64,000 nucleotides of DNA from Actinomyces sp. (GTDB lineage: Bacteria > Actinomycetota > Actinomycetes > Actinomycetales > Actinomycetaceae), in contig NZ_JAUNHI010000005.1 of NCBI RefSeq assembly GCF_030524025.1, positions 50,640 to 114,639 of the forward strand. The letters run 5' to 3'. A program made the position numbers and the translations under genes. Below are positions 43,473-51,487 of this stretch, one piece after another. The notes under the pieces are model-generated. The model saw only the letters and a list, made by a program, of their open reading frames with translations, was not told the origin of the DNA and did not search any database. Position 1 is the first letter of the stretch. Each line of letters begins with the position of its first letter.

Positions 43473-46400
43473 ATGACCTTTGACAATCGCGACCTCGTCC
43501 TGCGAGGGCTCCTTGTTGTCCTGCCGCGTCACCTGGAGTCCTATGTCCGTGCTCTCTTGACAGGCGGCCCGGCCGGACCGGGTCCAGTCCGGCGACGCAC
43601 GGGCCCTGCACAGCAGGGCGCCGCGTCGAGGGGGCACAATCCGGCGCGAGGCAGGCTCGACCTGTGCCCGGACATCCCGGACCTGGCCGACCTGTCGACC
43701 CAGATCCGGATCCTCACCCAGCGCGGTGACGACGGGAGGTACCTGCTGCCCCTGCCCCCGGGCTTGGTGGGCAAGTTGCACGAGGTGCGGCGCTTCCGCA
43801 ACGAAGCGGTTCACGGACGGACCTTCGACACGGACCATGCGTTGGCCGCACTTGTCGCGGTCAACGAGACGCTTCGACTCATCGGCGCTCCTGAGGCTCG
43901 TGCCGAGGTACGTCCCCTGATCGACGCCCTCGACACCCGTCGGGGCGCTGATCGTGACCCGCTCGGGGCGGTGTCGGTCCAGGTGCGATGCCCCGAGGTG
44001 CTCGGGTATGCCGATGCTGTGGTAGGCGGTACGGTTTCCGTGGCCCTGCGTCTGCGGACGCCCGAGTCGCCAGGAGTCGAGTGGGACGCCTCGCATGCGG
44101 TGCCCGGCTCCGAGGCGAGGCCTGTGGGCGCCGTCGACGTCACGGTGGTCATCGTCGAGGATGGTGGCGGCCGGGAGATCACGGTCCCCTGGACCACCAC
44201 CTGGGAGCCCTCCGGCACTGGGGTGCGGGAACTGGCCGTGACGGCCGAGCTCGAGTTCGACCGCGCGGGCCTGCTGCAGGTCGAGCAGACCGGCCCCAGC
44301 CATGTGCGGATCGAACTGCACGGCCTCCGAGGCACGCACTCGTTGTCTCCGGTACCGGGACCCACCGTCCTGCCCCCGCGTCACTGGCGGCTCCATGACA
44401 ACCGCGCCTCTGCGGGAGCCGCGCTGGCGACCTTCGTTCAACCCGGGCAGGAATCGGTTGAGGACCTCCTGGCCCAGGCCGGCGCTCGCCCGAAGGTGAG
44501 TCGCTCCGGTCCCAAGGCCCGGGCCGACGCCGTGGCACAAGCGGCGTGCGGGGTCCTGCGGCGGTGTGGGATCACCATCGAGGCCGGCGAGCCGTGGGTG
44601 CGGGCCCAGTTGGTGCGCACGGCGAGCCGGGTACTCGATGAGCGTCGGGCGGGCCCCCTGGACATTGCCGTCCTGCTGGCCGGGCTCCTCGAGCGCCTGG
44701 GCGCCGCGCCCGTGCTCCTGCTCAACCCCGACACCGTCTTCCTGGGATACCTGCGCACTCCGGCCACCGTCGCTCCACGCACCACTGCCGAGGTCACCGC
44801 TCTTGTTGAGCACGGGGAGATGGGGCTCATCGACCCGCTTATCGCGGCGCGCTCCACCGGCGCCGTGCACCCGCGACCTACGGATCGGGTCCGCGACCTG
44901 GTCCTGCCCGCCCTGGCCGAGCTGTCCCTCGTCGTGCCGATCATCGATGCACGGTCCGCAGGCGTCGTGCCCCAGCCGGCTCTGGCACGCGACCTCGACG
45001 ACATCGTTATCGAAGCTGATCCCACCCCGCCCCGCGGCCCTGAGGCGATTGCCTCCGCGGGTTCCGGAGTGTCTGAGGACCGGCGAGCCTCCCGACCCGT
45101 GAGCCCCAACCGGCCTGCGGCCGCCGAGGAGGGATCTCCTCATGGACCCCTCACCGCCAGCGCACTTGACGACCTCAGGCACGAACCCGCCGGCGCGCCG
45201 CGGCCCGCCGGTGAGGAGGCCGACACCTCGTCCCTGAGTCATGAGCCGGTCCGGACCGTCCCAGGGGCGGTCGAGGCCTGGAAAACGAGCCTGCTCGACC
45301 TGTCTTTGCGCAACCCCCTCATCGACTGCACCGCGCGCCATGCCGTCGTCCTTCGCGTTCCGCCGGCGTGCGTCGGCATGCTCGAGGACATCGTCAACGA
45401 CCGGCAACTCATCTCGCTGCGCCCCGAGGAGGGGGCGCCGCTCGCATCGGACGAACCCGGTGGAGCGGAGTCCGCCGCCCGAGACCTGACTGAACACCGG
45501 ATCGTGCGCGTGGCCCGAACCGGCCAGACAAGCGAGCGGACCCTGGAGCACATGGCCGCCGATGCCCGCATCGCGGTCGAGAACACCGGCGCCAACAACC
45601 TCTACCTCACCGTCGGCACCCTCGTGTGGCGCACGAATGGCCGCTGCCTGAACTCCCCGCTCATCCTCATTCCCGTCACCCTGGAGCCCTCCGGCGAGCA
45701 CTACAGCCTCCGACTCGACGAGATGGGCGCCTCGGCGCCCAACCACTCGCTGCTCAGGCGTTTCAGCGCGGACACCGGCATCGTGCTCGCCGGACTGCGC
45801 GAGCCCACGCCCGACGAGCACGGCATCGACATCGAGGCCACCATCGAGCGCATCCGCGACCAGCTCCGGAACTCGGGCCATGACGCGGTCGTCGAACCGA
45901 GCGTTCACCTCGGCATGTTCCGTTTCTCCACCTTCCGCATGTGGCAGGACCTGGAGGAGTCCTGGCAGACGATCACGAGCAACCCCCTGGTGGAGCGCCT
46001 CATGGGCGACCAGGCCTCCGAGGCGGGCGGCGCACCGCCTGCTCCGGCGGAGATCCCGGGCCGCACGCCAGACCGGCAGGACAGCCCGGGGCAGGGGACA
46101 GACCTCGACGCCCTTGTCGAGAGCCTGCCCCTCCCCGCGGACGCCACGCAGGCACAGGTCGTTGCCGACGCCGTCGCAGGCCGCACACTCGTCGTTGAAG
46201 GACCGCCGGGAACCGGCAAGTCCCAGACCGTCGCCAACCTCATCTTCCGTGCGTTGGCCACAGGCAGCACCGTCATGTTCGTCGCAGAGAAGCGCTCGGC
46301 GCTCGATGTCGTCGCCCACCGCCTTCAGGACGCGGGCATCGGCGACCTCCTCCTCGACCTCCACGACAACGGCATGAGGCCGGCCGAGGTCCGCGACCAG

Positions 46401-48962
46401 CTGTGCCCCGTCGTGAGCACGGCTGGGACCCCTGAGGTCGAGAACCCCGACGGGCTGCGAGATGAGCTCGCTGCCCTTCGAGAACGCCTCGAGGACTACC
46501 GCCGCGCGCTGCACCACCCCGGGCCAGACGGCCGATCGTTGTACGGCGCGCGCCAGGCCCTCCTGGCCCACCAAGACGAGCGGGGGCCGGCACAGGCGCA
46601 GGCGCGGTCCGCCTGGGAGACCGCCATGCGGGTCGGCGGGCTCAACGAGTTCGACGCCGCCGATCACGAGGCTCTCCTCGAGGGCTACCGATGCGCCCAG
46701 GAGCGCCTGCGCCAGGCGCTGCCCGTCGAGCTCCGCAAGACCGTCCAGGCACGCCGAGCCCGTGTGCTCCACGCCGCCGGCCCCCGGGCCGAGGAGCTTC
46801 AACATGAATTGCGCCGTCGCAGCAGGGGTCTGTCGGTCAGGGAACTCATGGGGCGCTACGGCGACCTCATCACCGCCTACACCCCCTGCCTCCTGGTCTC
46901 CCCGGACTCGGTGGCACGTTACTTCCCGCCCGACCGCCAGTACGTCGACATCGTCGTCTTCGACGAGGCCTCCCAGATCACGGTGGCCGGAGCAGTGGGT
47001 CCCATGGGACGCGGACGCTCGGTCGTCGTCATCGGTGACCCCAAGCAGATGCCGCCCGCCGCGGCCCCGGGCACTGCTGCGGCCCGCGGTGCCGACATCG
47101 AGGCGGCCGGGGCCGGTGATCAGGACTCGATCCTCGACCGGTGCCTGGAGATCGGGGTGAGGAGTCGTCGCCTGAGCTGGCACTACCGCAGCCAGAGCGA
47201 GGCCCTTATCGCCTTCTCCAACGCTCACTACTACGAGGGCGCCCTCATGTCCTTCCCCAGTCCGCTGACCGTGTCCGGGCCCGGGCAGGACGGACCCGGG
47301 GGCCACGGCATCTGCCTGAGGCGGGTCGAGGGCCACTACGTCGGTTCGGAGAAGCGCGCCAAGCACCCACGGCTCCGGTCGGGGACCAATCCCGTCGAGG
47401 CCCACCAGGTCGTCAAGGAGGTCATGAGACGCTTCGAGGCCTCCCCGCAGGCGGCACCCTCCCTGGGGGTCATCACGATGAACACCCGGCAGCGCGAGCT
47501 CATCGAGTCCTTGTTGCGCCGCGACGGCGGGAGGCGTGTGCGTGAGGCACTGGAGGCCCGCGATGGGTTGTTCGTGCGCAACCTGGAGAACGTTCAGGGT
47601 GAGGAGCGGGACACCATCCTGTTCTCCGTCGTCTTCTCAGCCAACGAGCGCGGGGATGTTCCACTCAACATCGGTTCGCTCAACCGGGTCGGCGGAGAGA
47701 GGCGGCTCAACGTCGCCATCACGAGGGCGCGCCAACAGGTCGTCGTCTTCACCAGCTTCGACCCCGAGCAGCTCCACGCCGAACGCTCGGCCCACCAGGG
47801 GGTCAAGGACCTACGCGCCTACATCGAGCACGCACGCAAGGGCAGGCCGCCCCGAGCCCGCCGCAACCGCTGGGAGGAGGTTGACCTCCACCGCAACGAG
47901 ATCGCCGAGCGGCTGCGCGACGCCGGGATGACCGTCCGGATCGGAGTCGGCCACTCCTCGTTCGCAATCGACCTCGTCGTCGCGCTCCAGGGCGCCGCCG
48001 AGCACACCGGTGTGGCCGTCCTGCTCGACGGTCCGGGGTGGAGCCGGCGGCCGACCGCCACCGACCGAGACCTCCTGCCCGTGGACGTCCTGCGGACTAT
48101 GGGGTGGCGGCGCGTCGAACGCATCTGGATGCCCGAGTGGATCCAGCAGGAACAAGCCGTCCTCGACCGCATCATCCGTGCGGTCGGAGGACAGCCCCTC
48201 CCCGGCGGCCAAGCGGTCGCCTCACCGAACGGTTCCACCGTCGAGGAGGCAGCGACCGATGGCCAGAAGGCCGCGTCCAAGGGCAAGACGATGCCGACGG
48301 TTGCGGTCGGTGGGCCCGAGCCGGACGGGGAGCCAGGGTCGGAGGAGAGCGCCCCGGCAACGCCGCTAGCCAGCGCCCCAGGAGGCGCCGCAGACCAGTC
48401 CACCGTCCCCGGAGCGGAGCTCCGGGCGGGACCGGTCGACTACAACCCATGGATGCCCGGTGGCGTGCACCCCACCGACGTGCTCAACCGGGCCTCGACC
48501 GACGAGGAGGCTCGCCGTCAGGTCATCAAGGTCGCCCGCGAGGTGTGCGAGCTCGAGTCCCCCATCGCCCGGCGCAGGCTCATCGTCAAGGTCTGCCGCG
48601 CCTTCGGGGTCTCACGCACGACGGCCAACCGGGAGAGGGCCGTGCGCGAGGTGCTGGGTGAGGCCTTCGCCTACGTCGATCAGCACGACTTCGTGTGGCG
48701 GAGCATGGATGACCGTGCTGTTGCGCCTCCCTACCGTCGCCACGCCTTGGACCACGTCGACTCCATCGCCGAGATTCATCCCGAGGAGCTGACCGCCCTC
48801 ATGGCCGATGTTCGCGCGGTCTCACCCGAGTGGTGCTCGGCTGAGGAGCTGTGCGAGCGCGCGCTGCGTCGCCTGAGCGCCAAGAAGCGGAAGCTGAGCG
48901 CCCGGGGCGTGCGGGACGCACTCGTGGCAGCGCTGGAGCGGGCCGAGAGTGAGACTCCCTAA
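43473..48962 (+). CDS. HEPN-DUF4011-helicase-Vsr-DUF3320 protein, Hhe-type defence
   Basis: An 1829-aa single-chain defence-type protein. The N-terminus is a Swt1-type HEPN domain with the RX4H RNase motif RNEAVH at residues 109-114. A beta-rich region follows, then DUF4011 (SLLDLSLRNPLIDCT near 600). The SF1 helicase has Walker A EGPPGTGKSQ (about 908), Walker B VVFDEASQ (about 1161), GDPKQMPP, and motifs V/VI GEERDTILFSVVFS and RLNVAITRARQQ (about 1375-1425). A Vsr-like nuclease domain lies at about 1466-1570 (SFAIDLVV, VLLDGP) and DUF3320 at about 1656-1745 (PWMPGGV). This order matches Hhe (HEPN, helicase, Vsr endonuclease) as described in defence catalogues. It would sense and destroy foreign nucleic acid. 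No partner gene is needed or present. Confidence 0.9.
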   Translation: MTFDNRDLVLRGLLVVLPRHLESYVRALLTGGPAGPGPVRRRTGPAQQGAASRGHNPARGRLDLCPDIPDLADLSTQIRILTQRGDDGRYLLPLPPGLVGKLHEVRRFRNEAVHGRTFDTDHALAALVAVNETLRLIGAPEARAEVRPLIDALDTRRGADRDPLGAVSVQVRCPEVLGYADAVVGGTVSVALRLRTPESPGVEWDASHAVPGSEARPVGAVDVTVVIVEDGGGREITVPWTTTWEPSGTGVRELAVTAELEFDRAGLLQVEQTGPSHVRIELHGLRGTHSLSPVPGPTVLPPRHWRLHDNRASAGAALATFVQPGQESVEDLLAQAGARPKVSRSGPKARADAVAQAACGVLRRCGITIEAGEPWVRAQLVRTASRVLDERRAGPLDIAVLLAGLLERLGAAPVLLLNPDTVFLGYLRTPATVAPRTTAEVTALVEHGEMGLIDPLIAARSTGAVHPRPTDRVRDLVLPALAELSLVVPIIDARSAGVVPQPALARDLDDIVIEADPTPPRGPEAIASAGSGVSEDRRASRPVSPNRPAAAEEGSPHGPLTASALDDLRHEPAGAPRPAGEEADTSSLSHEPVRTVPGAVEAWKTSLLDLSLRNPLIDCTARHAVVLRVPPACVGMLEDIVNDRQLISLRPEEGAPLASDEPGGAESAARDLTEHRIVRVARTGQTSERTLEHMAADARIAVENTGANNLYLTVGTLVWRTNGRCLNSPLILIPVTLEPSGEHYSLRLDEMGASAPNHSLLRRFSADTGIVLAGLREPTPDEHGIDIEATIERIRDQLRNSGHDAVVEPSVHLGMFRFSTFRMWQDLEESWQTITSNPLVERLMGDQASEAGGAPPAPAEIPGRTPDRQDSPGQGTDLDALVESLPLPADATQAQVVADAVAGRTLVVEGPPGTGKSQTVANLIFRALATGSTVMFVAEKRSALDVVAHRLQDAGIGDLLLDLHDNGMRPAEVRDQLCPVVSTAGTPEVENPDGLRDELAALRERLEDYRRALHHPGPDGRSLYGARQALLAHQDERGPAQAQARSAWETAMRVGGLNEFDAADHEALLEGYRCAQERLRQALPVELRKTVQARRARVLHAAGPRAEELQHELRRRSRGLSVRELMGRYGDLITAYTPCLLVSPDSVARYFPPDRQYVDIVVFDEASQITVAGAVGPMGRGRSVVVIGDPKQMPPAAAPGTAAARGADIEAAGAGDQDSILDRCLEIGVRSRRLSWHYRSQSEALIAFSNAHYYEGALMSFPSPLTVSGPGQDGPGGHGICLRRVEGHYVGSEKRAKHPRLRSGTNPVEAHQVVKEVMRRFEASPQAAPSLGVITMNTRQRELIESLLRRDGGRRVREALEARDGLFVRNLENVQGEERDTILFSVVFSANERGDVPLNIGSLNRVGGERRLNVAITRARQQVVVFTSFDPEQLHAERSAHQGVKDLRAYIEHARKGRPPRARRNRWEEVDLHRNEIAERLRDAGMTVRIGVGHSSFAIDLVVALQGAAEHTGVAVLLDGPGWSRRPTATDRDLLPVDVLRTMGWRRVERIWMPEWIQQEQAVLDRIIRAVGGQPLPGGQAVASPNGSTVEEAATDGQKAASKGKTMPTVAVGGPEPDGEPGSEESAPATPLASAPGGAADQSTVPGAELRAGPVDYNPWMPGGVHPTDVLNRASTDEEARRQVIKVAREVCELESPIARRRLIVKVCRAFGVSRTTANRERAVREVLGEAFAYVDQHDFVWRSMDDRAVAPPYRRHALDHVDSIAEIHPEELTALMADVRAVSPEWCSAEELCERALRRLSAKKRKLSARGVRDALVAALERAESETP

Positions 48963-48980
48963 CCCGCCGCCGGTGCCCGG

Positions 48981-49538
48981 TCAGTCCTCGAAGGGGCCGT
49001 AGGTGACGACGAGGTTGCCCTTGGCGGTCGTCGTCGCCTCGATGAGCCGCAAACGAGTCGGCTGCGCGTCGTCGAACAGGCGCCGACCCGTGCCGGCCAC
49101 GGCCGGGTGGATGATGAGGGTGAGGGCGTCGAGCAGCCCGGCCTCGACGAGCTGGCGCACGACGCTGAGCGAGCCCTGGACGGCGATGTCGCCGCCCTCG
49201 CCGGCCTTGAGGGCGCGCACATGCTCGATGAGGTCCCCCTCGATAAGAGAGGCGTTGGACCACGTGATCTCAGCGGGCGTGAGCGTCCGGGACGCGACGT
49301 GCTTGCGCAGACCGTTGATGAAGTCGGCGAATCCCTTGTCCGGCCCGTCGTGGCCGGGCCAGTAGGAGGCCCACTCGGTGTAGGTGACCCGCCCCATGAC
49401 CGCCTCGTCGATCGTCCCGATGGTGTCGGTCATGAACTGCCCGAGGTCGTCGTCGAAGGAGTCGTGCTGGAAGAGGTAGGGGTCAGAGGCCACCCCGTCG
49501 ACGGAGTAGAAGAGAGCAGCGACGAGCCTGCGTGCCAT
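48981..49538 (-). CDS. Dihydrofolate-reductase-family protein (RibD C-terminal)
   Basis: A 185-aa RibD_C-domain protein, the family usually annotated as dihydrofolate reductase-like. The NADPH-fold start MARRLVAALFYSVDGVASD and the conserved AVMGRVTYTEWASYWP block are clear, and GDIAVQGSLSVVRQLVEAG matches the cofactor-binding loop. AAGGAC precedes ATG 49538. It converges on the Hhe-type gene with 18 bases between stops. The substrate is unlikely to be dihydrofolate; members are mostly uncharacterised pterin- or flavin-related reductases. Confidence 0.88.
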   Translation of the reverse strand: MARRLVAALFYSVDGVASDPYLFQHDSFDDDLGQFMTDTIGTIDEAVMGRVTYTEWASYWPGHDGPDKGFADFINGLRKHVASRTLTPAEITWSNASLIEGDLIEHVRALKAGEGGDIAVQGSLSVVRQLVEAGLLDALTLIIHPAVAGTGRRLFDDAQPTRLRLIEATTTAKGNLVVTYGPFED

Positions 49539-49795
49539 GAGTATGTCCTTCCTCGCGGGAGAGTGCGTGGCTGCCGAGTCTAGAGGCCGGATCCCTCCAG
49601 CCCGCGGAGGCGTGGGGCAACCAGGACACCGAAGTTGCCCACAGAGACGTTTCGTGCACCCCTCATCCACAGGGCTCGATGGGCCCGGGTGCACGGCAAC
49701 CGACGGCGCGGCCACCCTGGCCAGGCGGGCACGGTGCCCGCGGGGCGGTCCTGGCGAAGACGCCGTGCCGCCCCTCCACACCTGAGGAGGACACC

Positions 49796-50035
49796 ATGAA
49801 GAACACCTTGCTCACCGTGCGCACGGCCCTGTCGCTGGCCCGCCCCGGTGCTCAGGAGCCCGGCGCGTCCGCCGAGCACCAGCGCGACGACGAGGCCGGG
49901 ATGGCCACGGCGGAGTACGCGATCGGCACGCTGGCGGCGGCCGCCTTCGCCGGGCTGCTGCTCGCCATCATCCGCTCGGGCAGCCTGACCGGGGCGCTGC
50001 AGAGCATCATCGAGGCCGCCCTGTCCGTGGGCTGA
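49796..50035 (+). CDS. DUF4244 small Flp-like pilin
   Basis: A 79-aa DUF4244 protein, the pilin-like small gene of actinobacterial Tad-type loci. A charged N-region (HQRDDEAGM) precedes the hydrophobic stretch ATAEYAIGTLAAAAFAGLLL, with Glu five residues after the Gly-Met, as in type IV pilins cut by a prepilin peptidase. GAGGAGG precedes ATG 49796. The TadE-like gene begins nine bases after its stop. The motor genes that normally accompany it (CpaE/Ssd, TadA, TadB, TadC) are absent upstream in this window. Confidence 0.88.
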   Translation: MKNTLLTVRTALSLARPGAQEPGASAEHQRDDEAGMATAEYAIGTLAAAAFAGLLLAIIRSGSLTGALQSIIEAALSVG

Positions 50036-50044
50036 GGCGGTCCG

Positions 50045-50500
50045 ATGTGCACACACCTGTCCCGTCAGCCCGAAGCCCGCCGGCCGCTGCGAGGCGCCCC
50101 CGACCGGCGCGCGTGCCGTGGAGCGCCCCACCCCTGGCGGGAGCGCAGTGCCAGAGTCCGGCACACGCTGTGCTCCTCCCAGGAGGGGATGGTCACGGCC
50201 GAGCTCGCGGTGGCGATGCCGGCGGTGGTGCTCGTCCTCGTCCTCGTCCTGGCCGCCGTGTCGGCCGGCATTACCCAGCTACGGGTCGCCGACGCCGCCC
50301 GGGTGGCCGCCCGCCAGGCGGCCCTCGGGTCGGTCGAGGCCTCAAGCGCTGCCCGGCGCGTCAGTCCCGGAGTCAGTGTCAGCGTCGAGCGTGGCGAGCT
50401 GACCTGTGTGACCGTCTCCCGCCGCGTCCCCGGTCCGTTGGGAGGACTGGGGCTGACCGCGCGCAGCCGCGCATGCGCCTACACGGAGCCGGGCCCGTGA
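50045..50500 (+). CDS. TadE-like minor pilin
   Basis: A 151-aa TadE family protein. The N-terminal 45 residues are basic, then QEGMVTAELAVAMPAVVLVL, a prepilin-like site and membrane segment with Glu at position +5, and an outer beta domain with one Cys pair (SVERGELTCV and RSRACAY). It is last but one in a three-gene pilin-like run, overlapping the next gene by four bases (GTGA). It likely forms part of a Tad-like surface or secretion structure; in mycobacteria the equivalent genes are Rv3654c-Rv3660c. Confidence 0.85.
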   Translation: MCTHLSRQPEARRPLRGAPDRRACRGAPHPWRERSARVRHTLCSSQEGMVTAELAVAMPAVVLVLVLVLAAVSAGITQLRVADAARVAARQAALGSVEASSAARRVSPGVSVSVERGELTCVTVSRRVPGPLGGLGLTARSRACAYTEPGP

Positions 50501-50910
50501 CCGCCGACGGCGGGAGGCGAGCCGCGGCAGGGTCCCGGCACCCCGAGGCTGAACGGGGCTCGGGAACGGTCCTCGCCCTGGGGCTCATCGGGGTGCTGGT
50601 CGCCCTGGCGCTCGCGGTCGCCGCAATCATCCAGGCCCAGGCGGCCGCGGGTCGGGCGCGCAGCGCGGCCGACCTGGCGGCGCTGGCCGGCGCCACCGCC
50701 CTCCACTCCGTCCTGGCCCCCGCCGACCCGTGCGCGACGGCCGCCCGCGTCGCCCGCGCCAACGGCGCCGCCCTGGAGGCCTGCACCTTCCGCGGCGAGG
50801 ACGTCGTCGTCGCGGTCTCGGTCGAGGCGGAGGTCCTCGGCTTCCCGCGTCAGGCCCGTGCCCAGGCCCGGGCTGGCCCGGTCGACGCCGCCGTGCCGGG
50901 CGCCGGCTGA
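50497..50910 (+). CDS. Rv3654c-family TadE/TadG-like protein
   Basis: A 137-aa protein of the family named in TIGRFAMs for its helicase/secretion neighbourhood. The N-terminal ERGSGTVLALGLIGVLVALA is a prepilin-like membrane segment, followed by AAGRARSAADLAALAGATAL, the signature block of TadE/TadG-like proteins, and a short outer domain with two Cys. GTG 50497 overlaps the TadE stop. The helicase that usually neighbours this family is present at 55680-58256 on the other strand, about 4.8 kb away. Confidence 0.82.
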   Translation: MTADGGRRAAAGSRHPEAERGSGTVLALGLIGVLVALALAVAAIIQAQAAAGRARSAADLAALAGATALHSVLAPADPCATAARVARANGAALEACTFRGEDVVVAVSVEAEVLGFPRQARAQARAGPVDAAVPGAG

Positions 50911-51487
50911 GCGCGCCACCCCGGGAAACGGAGGGTGGAGCGGGTGGCGGTCACCATCCCGCCTCCAGGCCCAGCACCACCGGCCCCGGACCTAGCCCCA
51001 GCACCGCCGGCGCTGGCCCTGGCCCCGCATCTGGGCCCAGCACCACCGGCCCCGGAGGCGGAGGGGAGGGGGCGTCGACCTCAGGGTCGAGGCTGTCCCC
51101 TGCCTGCCCCGGCCTCGACCCCTGCCCCGCCCCGCCTCTGATCCCGGCTCCGCCCCGCGGCCCCACCCGACCCCGGAGGCGGGGACGGTGGTGCCGGGAA
51201 CAGCGATTGCGAGCATCGCTGACGACAGCGGGCGGGCAGGGCATTCCAGGAAAGCAGATTTCCTGCGGAAGACATTCACTCCCGGAGCGAGGGGCAAGAA
51301 TGACCCCCGATTTCCTCATCGTCCAAGGCAAGGTGGGCGCGAGAGGTGAGATCCTCGCAGGTCAGAGCCGATTTCGTATCAAAGTGATTAAAGGGGGCGA
51401 ATTCATGGATTCGTTCGCTAACGTGCGGGCCGGCACCGCGAGCCTCGGCTCGCTCTGCACAGTGTGCCGTGATCATAAGGAGATACT
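50911..51487. other. 577-bp gap: Pro/Gly-type direct repeats and AT-rich leader
   Basis: The first 200 bases are low-complexity CCGG-rich DNA with an exact 21-base direct repeat at 50970-50990 and 51036-51056. The right half is different: 51360-51420 holds AT-rich stretches (ATTTCGTATCAAAGTGATTA) unlike the surrounding DNA, a likely promoter region for the DUF1800 gene. An open frame from ATG 51300 has no stop before that gene and is not protein-like. No gene is supported. Confidence 0.5.

Noticed and set aside
43329..47405. A 1358-codon open frame antisense to the Hhe-type gene, and similar long antisense frames elsewhere
   Set aside because: High G+C removes stops from antisense frames; these translations are Gly/Arg/Val-rich without domains, whereas the sense strand has a continuous multi-domain protein.
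51300..51487. Small gene starting at ATG 51300
   Set aside because: The frame has no stop before the DUF1800 start and overlaps it out of frame; it has no ribosome binding site and no recognisable protein character.
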